DNA of 37,548 bases, taken from NCBI GenBank assembly GCA_003389325.1, contig QQVE01000023.1:1-37548 (forward strand), in the 5' to 3' direction. Position numbers and translations under genes: made by a program. Origin of the DNA: Planctomycetota bacterium. Its GTDB lineage: Bacteria > Planctomycetota > Planctomycetia > Pirellulales > PALSA-1355. Position 1 is the first letter of the stretch, and the number at the start of each line of letters is the position of its first letter. Shown one piece after another: positions 9,651 to 17,445 of this stretch. The notes beneath the pieces were generated by a model, which was given only the letters and a program-made list of their open reading frames with translations, was not told where the DNA came from and searched no databases.

Positions 9651-10577
9651 TTACAGTTCCGGACCCGGCTCGCCGGACTTCGATTCTTCGGCAGGCGCCG
9701 ATTCCGGTTCGGGCGAGGCCTCGCCGCTCTCCGAACTCTCGGCGGGAGCGTCGTCCTCGGCAGGCGCCTCGGCAGCCGGTTCTTCGCCCGACGGCTCCGC
9801 AGCAGGTTCCTCGCCGCTAGGCGCCTCGCCGGTGGGTTCGATTTCAAAGCTCGGCAGAGGACCGGAATCCTCGAGCGAACTGGGCAACTGCAGCGTGCCG
9901 GCGTCGGGCTCCTGCATGAAGTCGGGACGCACGCCCGGGATGCCGGGGTCGCCCGACGACGCGGCCGGCGGCTCGTACCTGGCCAGCCAGTCGTAGAACT
10001 GCTTGGTGCTCATCCGGTCCAGATCTTCGGCCCGTTGCTCGGCCGTCTCGTGGAAGGGGCCCTCGGGCCACTTCTCGGCCAAGGTGCGATACTCGGAGCG
10101 AGCCTTTTCCAAGTCCCCGAGCGCCTCGTCGGCCTGGGCCAGCCCGTAGGTGGCCCGTTGTTGAATCGTGTCGTTCGAGGTATCGAGCAGCAGGGCGGCA
10201 AACTCCTCGCGGGCTTCTTTCAGGTTGTCTTTGGCACGGACTTGATCGGTCAGCAGGCGGTTCGTGCCGTCGGCCAACAGCCAGTCGGCCGCGGTCATGC
10301 GAGCCCAATGGCCGACGTCGGACCCGGCGAACTCCTGGGAAATGCCCTGCATCAATTCGAGGTTGCGCTGGTCCATCGCTTCGAGATAGTCGGTCCAACC
10401 CTCGGCCGACCGCCGCGAGCCTTGGGCCGAAGTGTAGAACCAGGCAATGAGCCCCATCGCCAGGATGATGACCACGGCCAGGACGCCTCGGCCGTAAGGC
10501 TTGATCGCCTCGATCCCGCGCGCGAGCGAGTCGGCCAGGACGTTGGTCTGCAATTCGTGACGTCGCTCGGTCTTCAT
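9651..10577 (-). CDS. Membrane-anchored TPR-like protein with acidic C-terminal tail
   Basis: A 308-residue protein. Residues 1-30 are cytoplasmic and residues 31-50 (GVLAVVIILAMGLIAWFYTS) form one membrane anchor, so the bulk is probably periplasmic. Residues 55-190 are helical, with a TPR-like YGLAQADEALGDLEKARSEYRTLAEKWP reminiscent of YfgM/BamD-type repeats. From about residue 230 the chain is low-complexity Glu/Pro/Ala/Ser with a repeated GEEPAAE block. I cannot assign a precise function; a scaffold or envelope-quality-control role would fit YfgM-like proteins. It lies 59 bases upstream of rluD on the same strand and may share its transcript. Confidence 0.7.
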   Translation of the reverse strand: MKTERRHELQTNVLADSLARGIEAIKPYGRGVLAVVIILAMGLIAWFYTSAQGSRRSAEGWTDYLEAMDQRNLELMQGISQEFAGSDVGHWARMTAADWLLADGTNRLLTDQVRAKDNLKEAREEFAALLLDTSNDTIQQRATYGLAQADEALGDLEKARSEYRTLAEKWPEGPFHETAEQRAEDLDRMSTKQFYDWLARYEPPAASSGDPGIPGVRPDFMQEPDAGTLQLPSSLEDSGPLPSFEIEPTGEAPSGEEPAAEPSGEEPAAEAPAEDDAPAESSESGEASPEPESAPAEESKSGEPGPEL

Positions 10578-10738
10578 GGGGTGCTTTCGCCCTTAAAGAA
10601 ATGCCAGCAGGGGAGAGCAGGAAGTATAGCGCCGTCGCCGGAAGCGGGTCAAGGCCGCCGGACCGGCGCGCAGGCGGCACCAAAGCACGATCGGCGACGG
10701 GCTTTGCGACGCCTCTCCACCCCGCGGCGATTGGCAAG

Positions 10739-11308
10739 CTACAGGGGGCGGCGCGGCAGTTGGCGCGGATGGGGCGGCAACTCGACGTGGGGCAATGGGC
10801 CGCCAAAGTCGTCGACCCAGGCCAGCCGTTCTTCCTCGCTGGCGTAGTATCGCAGCCAGACCGAGGGGTCGCCCCCCATGTCGGCACAGTCCCAGTGCAG
10901 ATAGTTCGACAGCGAGTCGATTTTCTTTTCGCGACACGGCAGGATGTCGCGATAGATCAAACAATACAACTCGCGATCCGACAGATGGTCCGTGAAGTCG
11001 AGCACGATCCGCTGCGCAAACAACTTGTGGATCGCCTCCCACAACAGCGCGTGCAACTGATCGTTCGACAGCGTGTCGGGGTGCGGCAGCCTCAGTTCCG
11101 GCTCAAACCATTGCGAGATCGGCAACACCGGCGCCCGCTCCCAGGCGAGCATCGAAGCCAGAAACTCGTTCTCGATCGGCGTCGGCAGTTCCTCGACGTT
11201 GACGCTACGAATCGATTCGTCGAAGTACGGCTCCAGCTCGTCGCGCAGTTCGGCATTGCGCAGCAGGTGTTCGACTTCGTCAGGGAGCGGTTTGTGATTT
11301 GTGGACAT
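10739..11308 (-). CDS. Hypothetical protein, 189 residues
   Basis: No family is recognised. The protein is soluble and acidic in its first 110 residues (for example EVEHLLRNAELRDELEPYFDES), with many aromatic residues and the stretch CLIYRDILPCREKKIDSLSNYLHWDCADMGG containing three Cys. The tail is Pro/Arg-rich (PPHPRQLPRRPL). Coding potential is supported by its length, its sensible amino-acid composition and the lack of a better frame on either strand. ATG at 11308 is the only good start. It is followed on the same strand by the TPR-like gene after 161 bases, and lies head-to-head with the dehydrogenase gene. Confidence 0.6.
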   Translation of the reverse strand: MSTNHKPLPDEVEHLLRNAELRDELEPYFDESIRSVNVEELPTPIENEFLASMLAWERAPVLPISQWFEPELRLPHPDTLSNDQLHALLWEAIHKLFAQRIVLDFTDHLSDRELYCLIYRDILPCREKKIDSLSNYLHWDCADMGGDPSVWLRYYASEEERLAWVDDFGGPLPHVELPPHPRQLPRRPL

Positions 11309-11490
11309 CGCGATACGTATGCCTTGAAGCGAGAGCCGGGAGTCGAGTCGATGGGGTACGTCGAAATGGCCGTTCCGCGGTTGGTGGTGCGTCCGCTTAG
11401 CCGTGCTCGGCGAGATCGTCTTTGGGTCGAAGTCGGGTCGCGATTAGTGCAAACGTTGCGAATCAACGACGTCTCCAGCCTTTGACTCTA

Positions 11491-11519
11491 ACAACAAACC
11501 ACGCGCGATCAAGTATAAT
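11491..11519 (+). promoter_or_regulatory. Putative promoter of the YdiJ-type dehydrogenase gene
   Basis: A perfect TATAAT lies at 11514-11519, preceded 17 bases earlier by a weak -35 (ACAACA). It sits 54 bases upstream of the chosen ATG at 11574. A strong GAGAGGAGG purine run at 11541-11549 lies 24 bases before the ATG, too far for a normal ribosome site. Confidence 0.4.
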
Positions 11520-11573
11520 CAAGCCAACATCTTGAGCCCCCGAGAGGAGGCCCACAACACGACCGTTACATAC

Positions 11574-14531
11574 ATGAATCTCACGCCCGCACAATCGTCA
11601 CGACTCGCAAACTCGCTACAGAAGCGCCTTTCCTGCGAAGTTTTTCTCGACGAATACAACCGTGCCTTGTACAGCACGGACGCCAGCATCTACCAGATCA
11701 TGCCGCTCGGCGTCGTGCTTCCGCGCACCCGCGACGACGTCGTGTGCGCCATGCAGGTGGCCGCCGAAGAAGGGCTGGCCATCGTCCCGCGCGGCGGCGG
11801 CACCAGCCTCTCCGGTCAATCGATCGGCGCGGGACTCGTGATCGATTTCAGCAAGTACATGAACGCGATCGAAATCGATCCCGCCTCGCTCACCGCACGG
11901 GTGCAGCCGGGCGTGGTGCTCGATCAACTCAACGCGGCATGCGCGCGGCACGCGCTGCAATTCGGACCCGACGTGGCCACCAGTAGCCGCGCCAACCTGG
12001 GAGGCATGATCGGCAACAACTCGGCCGGCGCACGTTCCATCTGGCAGGGCAAGACGGTCGATAGCGTCCTCGGGCTCGACGTCGTGATGGCCGACGGCAG
12101 CACCGCCTCGCTGGGCCCGCTTGCCGCACAGGAGCTCAAGTTCGAGTCGGCACGCAATGACGCCGTCGGCCACGCCTATCGCGAAGTACGGCGCATCGTC
12201 GAAGAAAACCGCGCCGAGATCGTGGCACGCTTTCCCTCAGTGCTCCGCCGCGTGAGCGGCTACAACCTCGACGAATTCGTGCCCGAATGCGTCTCGCGCG
12301 TGGCGGCGCCGCGCTTGATTGCCGCGGCCCGCGAGCGCGAAGCTTGCATGTATCCCGGGGCCGAGTTCAACCTGGCCAAGCTGCTGGTCGGCGCCGAAGG
12401 CACGCTGGGCACGATCACCGAGGCGCTGATTCACCTGCTCCCGCTACCCAAGGTGCGGGGCGTGATCGTGCTGCACTTCGACTCGATGCAGGCCGCCGTG
12501 CGCTCGATCGGCACCGTGCTGTCGTGCGAACCCTCGGCCGCCGAATTGCTCGACGGGCTGATCCTGCGACTGGCCGAAAAAAGCCTCGAGTACCGCAACT
12601 ACCTCGATTTTGTCGAAGGCCATCCCGAGTCGCTGGTGCTGGTCGAATTCAACGGCGAAACGGCTGCCGACGTGAAGGCCAAGGCCGACGAGCTCATCGA
12701 GAAGCTCTCCGGCCAGCCGGGGCTGTTTCACGTGCTGCCTGCGCTCGAAAAAGAACTGTGCGATCACGTCTGGGCCTGCCGTAAGGCCGCCTTGCCGCTG
12801 CTGCTCGGGCTGCCGGGCACGCGCAAGCCGGTGGCGTTCGTCGAGGATGGCGCCGTGGCCCCGGTGCACCTGCCCGAGTTTGTCGACCGCTTTTGCGAAA
12901 TCATGGCCCGTCACGAAACCGACGGCGCTTTCTACGGTCACGCGTCGGTCGGCTGTTTGCACATCCGGCCCATGCTCGACTTGCGCACCGCGGTCGACAT
13001 CGACCGGTTGCAGAAGATCTCGCACGAAGTGGCCGAGCTGGTGCTCGAATTCGACGGAGCCATGAGCGGCGAACACGGCGACGGCCTGGCGCGTAGCTAC
13101 CTCAACGAACGCCTTTTCGGCAGCCAGCTCTATCGGGCCTTCAAAGAAGTAAAGGCGGCTTTCGACCCCGAGAATCGCATGAATCCCGGCAAGGTCGTCG
13201 ACGGGCCGAGCCCGGTGGAAAGCCTGCGCTATGGGGCCGAATATCGCACGCTAGAAGTGCCGACGACCTTCGATTTCTCGCACGACGGCGGCTTCGCCCG
13301 CGCGGTCGAACTCTGCAACGGCGCCGGAGTGTGTCGCAAGTTGAAGGGCGGCACGATGTGCCCCTCGTTCATGGCCACGCGCGACGAAGAACACAGCACC
13401 CGCGGCCGGGCCAACGCCCTGCGCATGGTGCTCTCCGGTGCTCTGCCTCCCGCCGAGCTCACCGGCAAGCGCCTGTTCGACACCTATGAGCTGTGCCTGG
13501 GCTGCAAAGCCTGCAAGGCCGAGTGTCCCTCGAACGTCGACGTGGCCAAACTGAAGATGGAGTTTCTCAACGGCTACTATCGAGAGCACGGCGCGCCGCT
13601 GGGTGTGCGGATGATGGCCCACGCCGCGCGGCTCAACAAGCTAGGGTCGGCGCTGGCGCCGGTGTCCAACTGGGCCCCGTCGTTGCCGGGTGCCGGCTGG
13701 CTCATGCGTCGGCTGATGGGCATCGACCCAAGGCGTCCCCTGCCCCGCTTCGAGCGGCAGCATTTTCGCAAGTGGTTCGAGAAGCGGCGCCGCCGGCGGG
13801 GCAAGTCACAAGGCGAAGCACCGCGCGGCCCGATCGTGTTATTGGACGACTGCCTGACGAGCTACTGCGAGCCGGGCGTCAACCGCGCGGCCGTCGCCGT
13901 GCTGGAAGCGGCCGGCTACGAAGTGCGCCTGGCCGATATCGGTTGCTGCGGCCGCACCCAGGCCAGCAAGGGCTTCCTGCAGGAGACGCAGCAGATGGCC
14001 CGCGACAACGTCCGGCGGCTGGCTCCCTGGGCCGCGCGGGGCGTGCCGATCGTGGGTTGCGAGCCGAGTTGCCTGCTGATGCTCGTCGACGAGTATCCCG
14101 AGCTGTCGCCCGGCGCCGATGCCGACAACGTCGCCGCCCACGCCGAGCTGATCGACTCGCACCTCGTGCGGTTGGGCATCGAGCTGCCGCTGGCCGAGCG
14201 CAAGCAGCACGTCGTGCTGCACGGGCACTGCCACCAGAAGGCCCTGGTGGGCGCCGCCGATACGCACGCGGCGCTGGCCGCCATCCCGGGAAGCCAAGTC
14301 GAGCTGCTCGACTCGGGCTGCTGCGGCATGGCCGGGTCGTTCGGCTACGAGCACTACGACGTGAGCCAGCAGATTGGCGAGCTCGTGCTGTTTCCCGCGG
14401 TGCGTGCGGCCCCGGAGAGCGCGATCGCCGCCCCCGGCTTTTCCTGCCGGCACCAGATCGAGCACGGCACCGGGCGGCAGGCCAGGCATCCGGTGGAACT
14501 GCTCGCCGAGCAGTTGCGCCCGCCGGGCTAG
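11574..14531 (+). CDS. YdiJ-type FAD-linked, Fe-S D-2-hydroxyacid dehydrogenase
   Basis: A 985-residue fusion. Residues 35-250 are an FAD-binding PCMH domain (PRGGGTSLSGQS near 80), followed by the FAD-oxidase C-terminal domain with HASVGCLHIRP and SGEHGDGLARS. Two ferredoxin-like clusters follow: CNGAGVC..CP near 580-600 and CLGCKACKAECP near 640-651. The C-terminal third has two CCG repeats (DIGCCGRT near 789 and DSGCCGMAG near 915) of the GlcF/HdrD type. This is the E. coli YdiJ architecture; YdiJ oxidises D-2-hydroxyglutarate and passes electrons to the membrane. A related glycolate or D-lactate role is possible. ATG at 11574 is preferred to a TTG at 11532. Confidence 0.87.
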   Translation: MNLTPAQSSRLANSLQKRLSCEVFLDEYNRALYSTDASIYQIMPLGVVLPRTRDDVVCAMQVAAEEGLAIVPRGGGTSLSGQSIGAGLVIDFSKYMNAIEIDPASLTARVQPGVVLDQLNAACARHALQFGPDVATSSRANLGGMIGNNSAGARSIWQGKTVDSVLGLDVVMADGSTASLGPLAAQELKFESARNDAVGHAYREVRRIVEENRAEIVARFPSVLRRVSGYNLDEFVPECVSRVAAPRLIAAAREREACMYPGAEFNLAKLLVGAEGTLGTITEALIHLLPLPKVRGVIVLHFDSMQAAVRSIGTVLSCEPSAAELLDGLILRLAEKSLEYRNYLDFVEGHPESLVLVEFNGETAADVKAKADELIEKLSGQPGLFHVLPALEKELCDHVWACRKAALPLLLGLPGTRKPVAFVEDGAVAPVHLPEFVDRFCEIMARHETDGAFYGHASVGCLHIRPMLDLRTAVDIDRLQKISHEVAELVLEFDGAMSGEHGDGLARSYLNERLFGSQLYRAFKEVKAAFDPENRMNPGKVVDGPSPVESLRYGAEYRTLEVPTTFDFSHDGGFARAVELCNGAGVCRKLKGGTMCPSFMATRDEEHSTRGRANALRMVLSGALPPAELTGKRLFDTYELCLGCKACKAECPSNVDVAKLKMEFLNGYYREHGAPLGVRMMAHAARLNKLGSALAPVSNWAPSLPGAGWLMRRLMGIDPRRPLPRFERQHFRKWFEKRRRRRGKSQGEAPRGPIVLLDDCLTSYCEPGVNRAAVAVLEAAGYEVRLADIGCCGRTQASKGFLQETQQMARDNVRRLAPWAARGVPIVGCEPSCLLMLVDEYPELSPGADADNVAAHAELIDSHLVRLGIELPLAERKQHVVLHGHCHQKALVGAADTHAALAAIPGSQVELLDSGCCGMAGSFGYEHYDVSQQIGELVLFPAVRAAPESAIAAPGFSCRHQIEHGTGRQARHPVELLAEQLRPPG

Positions 14532-14553
14532 GTGAGGCTGTCGAAAGAACGCT

Positions 14554-15006
14554 TCAGACCGGCGGCGACGGTTTCTCAAGGTTGCCGATCTTGTCGACGC
14601 GGCGCGCGTGGCGGCCGCCTTCGAATTCGGTCTTGAGCCAGATCTCGATCATACGGTCGATCAGCCGCTCGCCGAGCATGTCGGCCGAGAGGCACAGCAC
14701 GTTCAGATCGTTGTGCCGGCGGCTCATCTCGGCGGTCAAATCGTCGTGGCACGGCGCGGCCCGCACGCCGGGAAACTTGTTGGCGGCGATGCACATGCCG
14801 ATGCCGGTGCCGCAGATCAGGATACCGCGTTCCACGTTGCCGTTGCTCACGTCGGCGGCCACGATCTGCGCAATGTCGGGATAGTCCACCGACTCGGCCG
14901 AAGGCGGACCGACGTCGACGACCTCGTGATTCAAACGCTTGAGCAGTTCCACGACCTTGCTCTTGATGAGAAAGCCGCGATGATCACTACCGACCGCGAT
15001 ACGCAT
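14554..15006 (-). CDS. rpiB: Ribose-5-phosphate isomerase B
   Basis: A 150-residue protein of the RpiB/LacAB family. It opens MRIAVGSDHRGF with the substrate-binding Asp8-His9, has the catalytic ICGTGIGMCIAANK block (Cys in CGTG), and RRHNDLNVLCL. Full length for the family (about 145-150). It interconverts ribose-5-phosphate and ribulose-5-phosphate in the pentose phosphate pathway. The ATG at 15006 starts directly at the conserved strand. It is 45 bases downstream of the TsaC-phosphatase fusion on the same strand and probably co-transcribed, and it converges on the dehydrogenase gene. Confidence 0.93.
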   Translation of the reverse strand: MRIAVGSDHRGFLIKSKVVELLKRLNHEVVDVGPPSAESVDYPDIAQIVAADVSNGNVERGILICGTGIGMCIAANKFPGVRAAPCHDDLTAEMSRRHNDLNVLCLSADMLGERLIDRMIEIWLKTEFEGGRHARRVDKIGNLEKPSPPV

Positions 15007-15051
15007 GGGTTGAGTTCTCCCCGGCCGAGCGGCCCGGCCACGTTGCCACGT

Positions 15052-16170
15052 TTACAAGTCGAGTTCGGCGACCCGGCGTTCGAGTTCGCCCTTGATTTGC
15101 TCGGCGCAGGTCTCGTAGGCCGTCAGCGGTCCGCCAATCGGATCCGAGACGTCGGTCTGGTCTTGCGCCAACACGAACGTTCGCGACAGCGCCTCGGGCC
15201 AATGGCTGGCAATGGCCTGGCGGTGCGAACGGGTCATGGTCCAAATGATGTCGGCATGCCGCACCAACTGGGTCGTCAGCGGCTGCGATTCGTGGTCAGC
15301 CAGGTTGAGCCCCAGCCGCGCCATCACGTCAACCGCCTCGGCGCTAGGCCGGCCGCCCATCATGGCCGACAGCCCGGCCGACATCACGATCACGCCGTGA
15401 TCCCCCAATTCGTCGGACGTGCACCCAATCCGATCGGCGATCATCTTGCGGCACATTACTTCAGCCATCGGGCTGCGGCAGGTGTTGCCGGTGCACACCA
15501 ACAGAATCATCAGGCTCGAAAGCCGCGTTAGCGTTTGCGCCGAAACCACGCCGGGGCGTAGCACCTCGAGCCCCTTGGCACCGACCTTGACGACCGTCGA
15601 AGGCTGGCCCAACCGGCTGGGACCGTCGTCGAGCACCATCTGCACGTCGTCGCCCAGGCTATCCAACACGGCATCGGCCGTGACCGGGTCGGGACCGCCC
15701 TTGGGGTTGGCGCTGGTCAGCACGACCGGCCCCATCATCATCCGCAGAATATCGAGCACCATCGGGTGCGCGGGCACGCGCAGGCCAATCGTGCCGGTGG
15801 GCGCGACCGCTTCCTGCACCGAACGGGGAAGCTGCCGCACGAGGCTCTCGGGATGGCAGTCCTCGGCCACCAGCGTCACCGGACCCGGCCAGCAGCGACG
15901 CGCCAGCCGCCGTCCCAGCGGGGTCAAATCGGGCAGGTAGTCCATCACGTCATCGGGGCTGCGGATGCCAAGCGCCAGAGCCTTTCCGCCGCGATTCTTC
16001 ACTTCCACAATCCGGGCCACCGCGTCCTCGTTCAGGGCGCTGGCGGCCAGCCCATAGACCGTCTCGGTGGGCAGGGCCACGAGTTGCCCCTCGGCCAGCG
16101 CCTGCACCGCTCGATGGACCACATCGCGCGAATCCTCGGCGCTGCGGATATCGATGACAAGCGGGGGCAT
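15052..16170 (-). CDS. Fused TsaC/Sua5-like threonylcarbamoyl-AMP synthase and LMW protein-tyrosine phosphatase
   Basis: A 372-residue two-domain protein. Residues 1-215 are a YrdC/Sua5 domain: LVALPTETVYGLAASA, the KNRGGKAL loop, CWPGPVTLV and VVLTSANPKGG. It makes threonylcarbamoyl-AMP for the t6A37 modification of ANN-decoding tRNAs. Residues 221-372 are a low-molecular-weight phosphatase: the P-loop VCTGNTCRSPMAE (Cys226, Arg232) and the general acid in DVSDPIGG. The two are normally separate; in Bacillus they sit near each other in one cluster, often beside rpiB. The ATG at 16170 (MPPLVIDIRS) is preferred to one at 16200. Its upstream region was split by the mobile element at 16355. Confidence 0.88.
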   Translation of the reverse strand: MPPLVIDIRSAEDSRDVVHRAVQALAEGQLVALPTETVYGLAASALNEDAVARIVEVKNRGGKALALGIRSPDDVMDYLPDLTPLGRRLARRCWPGPVTLVAEDCHPESLVRQLPRSVQEAVAPTGTIGLRVPAHPMVLDILRMMMGPVVLTSANPKGGPDPVTADAVLDSLGDDVQMVLDDGPSRLGQPSTVVKVGAKGLEVLRPGVVSAQTLTRLSSLMILLVCTGNTCRSPMAEVMCRKMIADRIGCTSDELGDHGVIVMSAGLSAMMGGRPSAEAVDVMARLGLNLADHESQPLTTQLVRHADIIWTMTRSHRQAIASHWPEALSRTFVLAQDQTDVSDPIGGPLTAYETCAEQIKGELERRVAELDL

Positions 16171-16346
16171 CAGGCGAAGACTCCGTATGCCGTTGAGCAA
16201 CGGCCGTGACTTGAGAGCGGTTTGTGCCGGGCGAATGGTCGCAAAGCCCCGTCTGGATGAACGTGCCCGCCGGAAAGTATCGCGTCTCGAGGGGCTTGGC
16301 GCAATACATTACTATAGGGCTTGTTAAGTGGGCTGACAAGCAGCCC

Positions 16347-16354
16347 CACAAGGG
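16347..16354. repeat. Target-site duplication, left copy
   Basis: CACAAGGG directly abuts the left inverted repeat and is repeated exactly at 19044-19051 after the right inverted repeat. Eight bases is a usual duplication length for IS1-family elements. Joining the flanks gives the inferred empty site CAGCCCCACAAGGGCGCC. Confidence 0.93.
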
Positions 16355-16383
16355 GGTAGTGTCCTAAGAGTGTGTTGCCGGGC
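16355..16383 (+). repeat. Left terminal inverted repeat
   Basis: 29 bases beginning GGTAGTGTCCTAAGAG and ending TTGCCGGGC, the exact reverse complement of 19015-19043. The similarity continues a few bases further in with one gap (AGGGC). Confidence 0.96.
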
Positions 16384-16394
16384 TAGGGCGAAAT

Positions 16395-16625
16395 TCATTT
16401 GCCCCGCTTCTTCTTTCCGGTGGACTCAACAATTTGAACGTCGAGCCCTAGAGCAACAGCACACTTCTCGATCATGCTCAGGCGGGGGTCCGTGGAGCGG
16501 AAGAATTGCCACGCCGATTTGCGTGCTGATTCCTTGGGGTAGCCCATGCGCTGGCCAAGCTCGTCCAGGGAGAGGCCGGATTCGTCGAACGCCGTTCGCA
16601 GATGATGCATGACCTGACTCGGCAT
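16395..16625 (-). CDS. XRE-type HTH repressor of the element
   Basis: A 76-residue protein almost wholly made of one lambda-repressor-like helix-turn-helix: LSLDELGQRMGYPKESARKSAWQFFRSTDPRLSMIEKCAVALGL, ending in a basic tail KKKRGK. It lies at the left end of the element. The promoter TTGACA-N17-TATAGA ends so close to the start codon that transcription should begin at the A of the ATG, giving a leaderless mRNA. The -10 is covered by a GTCTAT-N6-ATAGAC dyad that recurs at the transposase promoter, which makes it the likely operator for this protein. Autoregulated repression of transposition is inferred, not shown. Confidence 0.85.
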   Translation of the reverse strand: MPSQVMHHLRTAFDESGLSLDELGQRMGYPKESARKSAWQFFRSTDPRLSMIEKCAVALGLDVQIVESTGKKKRGK

Positions 16626-16630
16626 TCAAT

Positions 16631-16660
16631 GTCTATACAACCATAGACCGAGAATGTCAA
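16631..16660 (-). promoter_or_regulatory. Repressor promoter with overlapping operator dyad
   Basis: Read on the minus strand: -35 TTGACA (16660-16655), a 17-base spacer, and -10 TATAGA (16637-16632), a near-consensus sigma70 promoter. The dyad GTCTAT/ATAGAC with a 6-base spacer occupies 16631-16648 and overlaps the -10. The start codon at 16625 is 7 bases past the -10, so the transcript is predicted to be leaderless. Confidence 0.78.
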
Positions 16661-16720
16661 CTCCGGACTGGCGTGGGACGCACCGTCCCATGGAAGGTCC
16701 CACGAAGGGGACGCCAGCTC

Positions 16721-16749
16721 TTGCCGGACGGGACGGAACGTCCTACAAT
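16721..16749 (+). promoter_or_regulatory. Promoter of the HARE-HTH gene
   Basis: TTGCCG at 16721-16726, a 17-base spacer, then TACAAT at 16744-16749. The ATG of the gene starts 9 bases after the -10, so this mRNA too should be leaderless or nearly so. A CGTGGGAC/GTCCCACG inverted repeat lies at about 16673-16706 just upstream and could be a regulatory site. Confidence 0.6.
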
Positions 16750-16757
16750 GAGGCCCA

Positions 16758-17222
16758 ATGAGCGGTGCAGCGTCCTCATCCCTGGTTGATCGTGCTCGAA
16801 TTCAAGAGCTGGAATCGCAGCTGGATTTGAGCCAAGAGGAACTTGAAAAGAAGGTACGGCACCTAATTGCAGAGACTGAGCAGGTAACGGCAAAAATTCG
16901 CGAGGAACTGGCCGCGCTGTACGAAGCGAAGGCGAAAGAACTACGGCAGCGAGCCAGCGATCTTAGGACCAATGACGCCACTTCAGGCAAGTCGGACAGC
17001 CTTGCAGAGAAGACTGCACGCGAGGCCGCAATTGAGATTCTGAGGGCCAGCGGACGGCCCATGCACTATGCGGATGTCGCTCGGGTGGCGGTGTCCCGCG
17101 GATACGGTGGCGGGGACCTCGACCCAGAAGACAGGGTCGTGAAGACAACGTTTCGCCGGACACTCGGAAAGTGGCCGGATTTGTTTGTTCGCACAGATGC
17201 GGGAACGTATCGCCACGCATGA
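16758..17222 (+). CDS. Coiled-coil protein with C-terminal HARE-HTH domain
   Basis: A 154-residue protein. Residues 12-75 are a charged coiled coil (IQELESQLDLSQEELEKK, then KAKELRQRASDL). Residues 88-154 form a winged-helix HARE-HTH domain: AIEILRASGRPMHYADVA, a PEDRVVKTTFRRTL helix and the ending FVRTDAGTYRHA. HARE-HTH domains occur in RNA polymerase delta subunits, chromatin proteins and restriction endonucleases, and are thought to bind DNA or sense its modification. The gene is a passenger of the IS1-like element, not needed for simple transposition. A role in target or end recognition, or in control, is possible but not shown by the sequence. Confidence 0.8.
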   Translation: MSGAASSSLVDRARIQELESQLDLSQEELEKKVRHLIAETEQVTAKIREELAALYEAKAKELRQRASDLRTNDATSGKSDSLAEKTAREAAIEILRASGRPMHYADVARVAVSRGYGGGDLDPEDRVVKTTFRRTLGKWPDLFVRTDAGTYRHA

Positions 17223-17283
17223 AATGGGAACCGCCCAGGCAGCGAGGGGCTGCCTGGGCGGCCATCACTTAACCCCTCTCCCA

Positions 17284-17331
17284 ATCGGACGCTTGCGGTA
17301 ACAAGCGCCGATGTAGGCGCGGCCGAGCCGC
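17284..17331 (+). ncRNA. Tandem hairpins in the element's non-coding block
   Basis: Two stable hairpins in series. ATCGG-A-CGCTTG at 17284-17295 pairs with CAAGCG-CCGAT at 17302-17312, with one bulged A. Then GCGGC at 17319-17323 pairs with GCCGC at 17327-17331 around a 3-base loop. With the terminator-like hairpin at 17377 and the 9-bp hairpin at 17402, they show that 17280-17430 encodes structured RNA, not protein. The function is unknown. Confidence 0.45.
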
Positions 17332-17376
17332 ATGGAGGTAGTGTGCACTGGTCACGCACCGGTAGAACCGGCATTA

Positions 17377-17400
17377 GGCCCGTCTAGGGCCGCTTCTTTT
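17377..17400 (+). terminator. Probable terminator after the HARE-HTH gene
   Basis: GGCCC at 17377-17381 pairs with GGGCC at 17387-17391 around GTCTA, followed by GCTTCTTTT. The stem is short and the T run is interrupted, so its efficiency is uncertain. It would separate the HARE-HTH transcript from the tRNA-like gene. Confidence 0.4.
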
Positions 17401-17401
17401 C

Positions 17402-17437
17402 GTGGCCGCTGGCCGAAGACAGCGGCCACACTCTAAT
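17402..17437 (+). promoter_or_regulatory. 9-bp hairpin and possible promoter before the tRNA-like gene
   Basis: GTGGCCGCT at 17402-17410 pairs perfectly with AGCGGCCAC at 17421-17429. Directly after it, TCTAAT at 17432-17437 matches the -10 consensus in five of six positions and lies 8 bases before the tRNA-like 5' end. The -35 region is weak. An independent start just upstream of the tRNA is therefore plausible. Confidence 0.4.
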
Positions 17438-17445
17438 CCTCTCGT

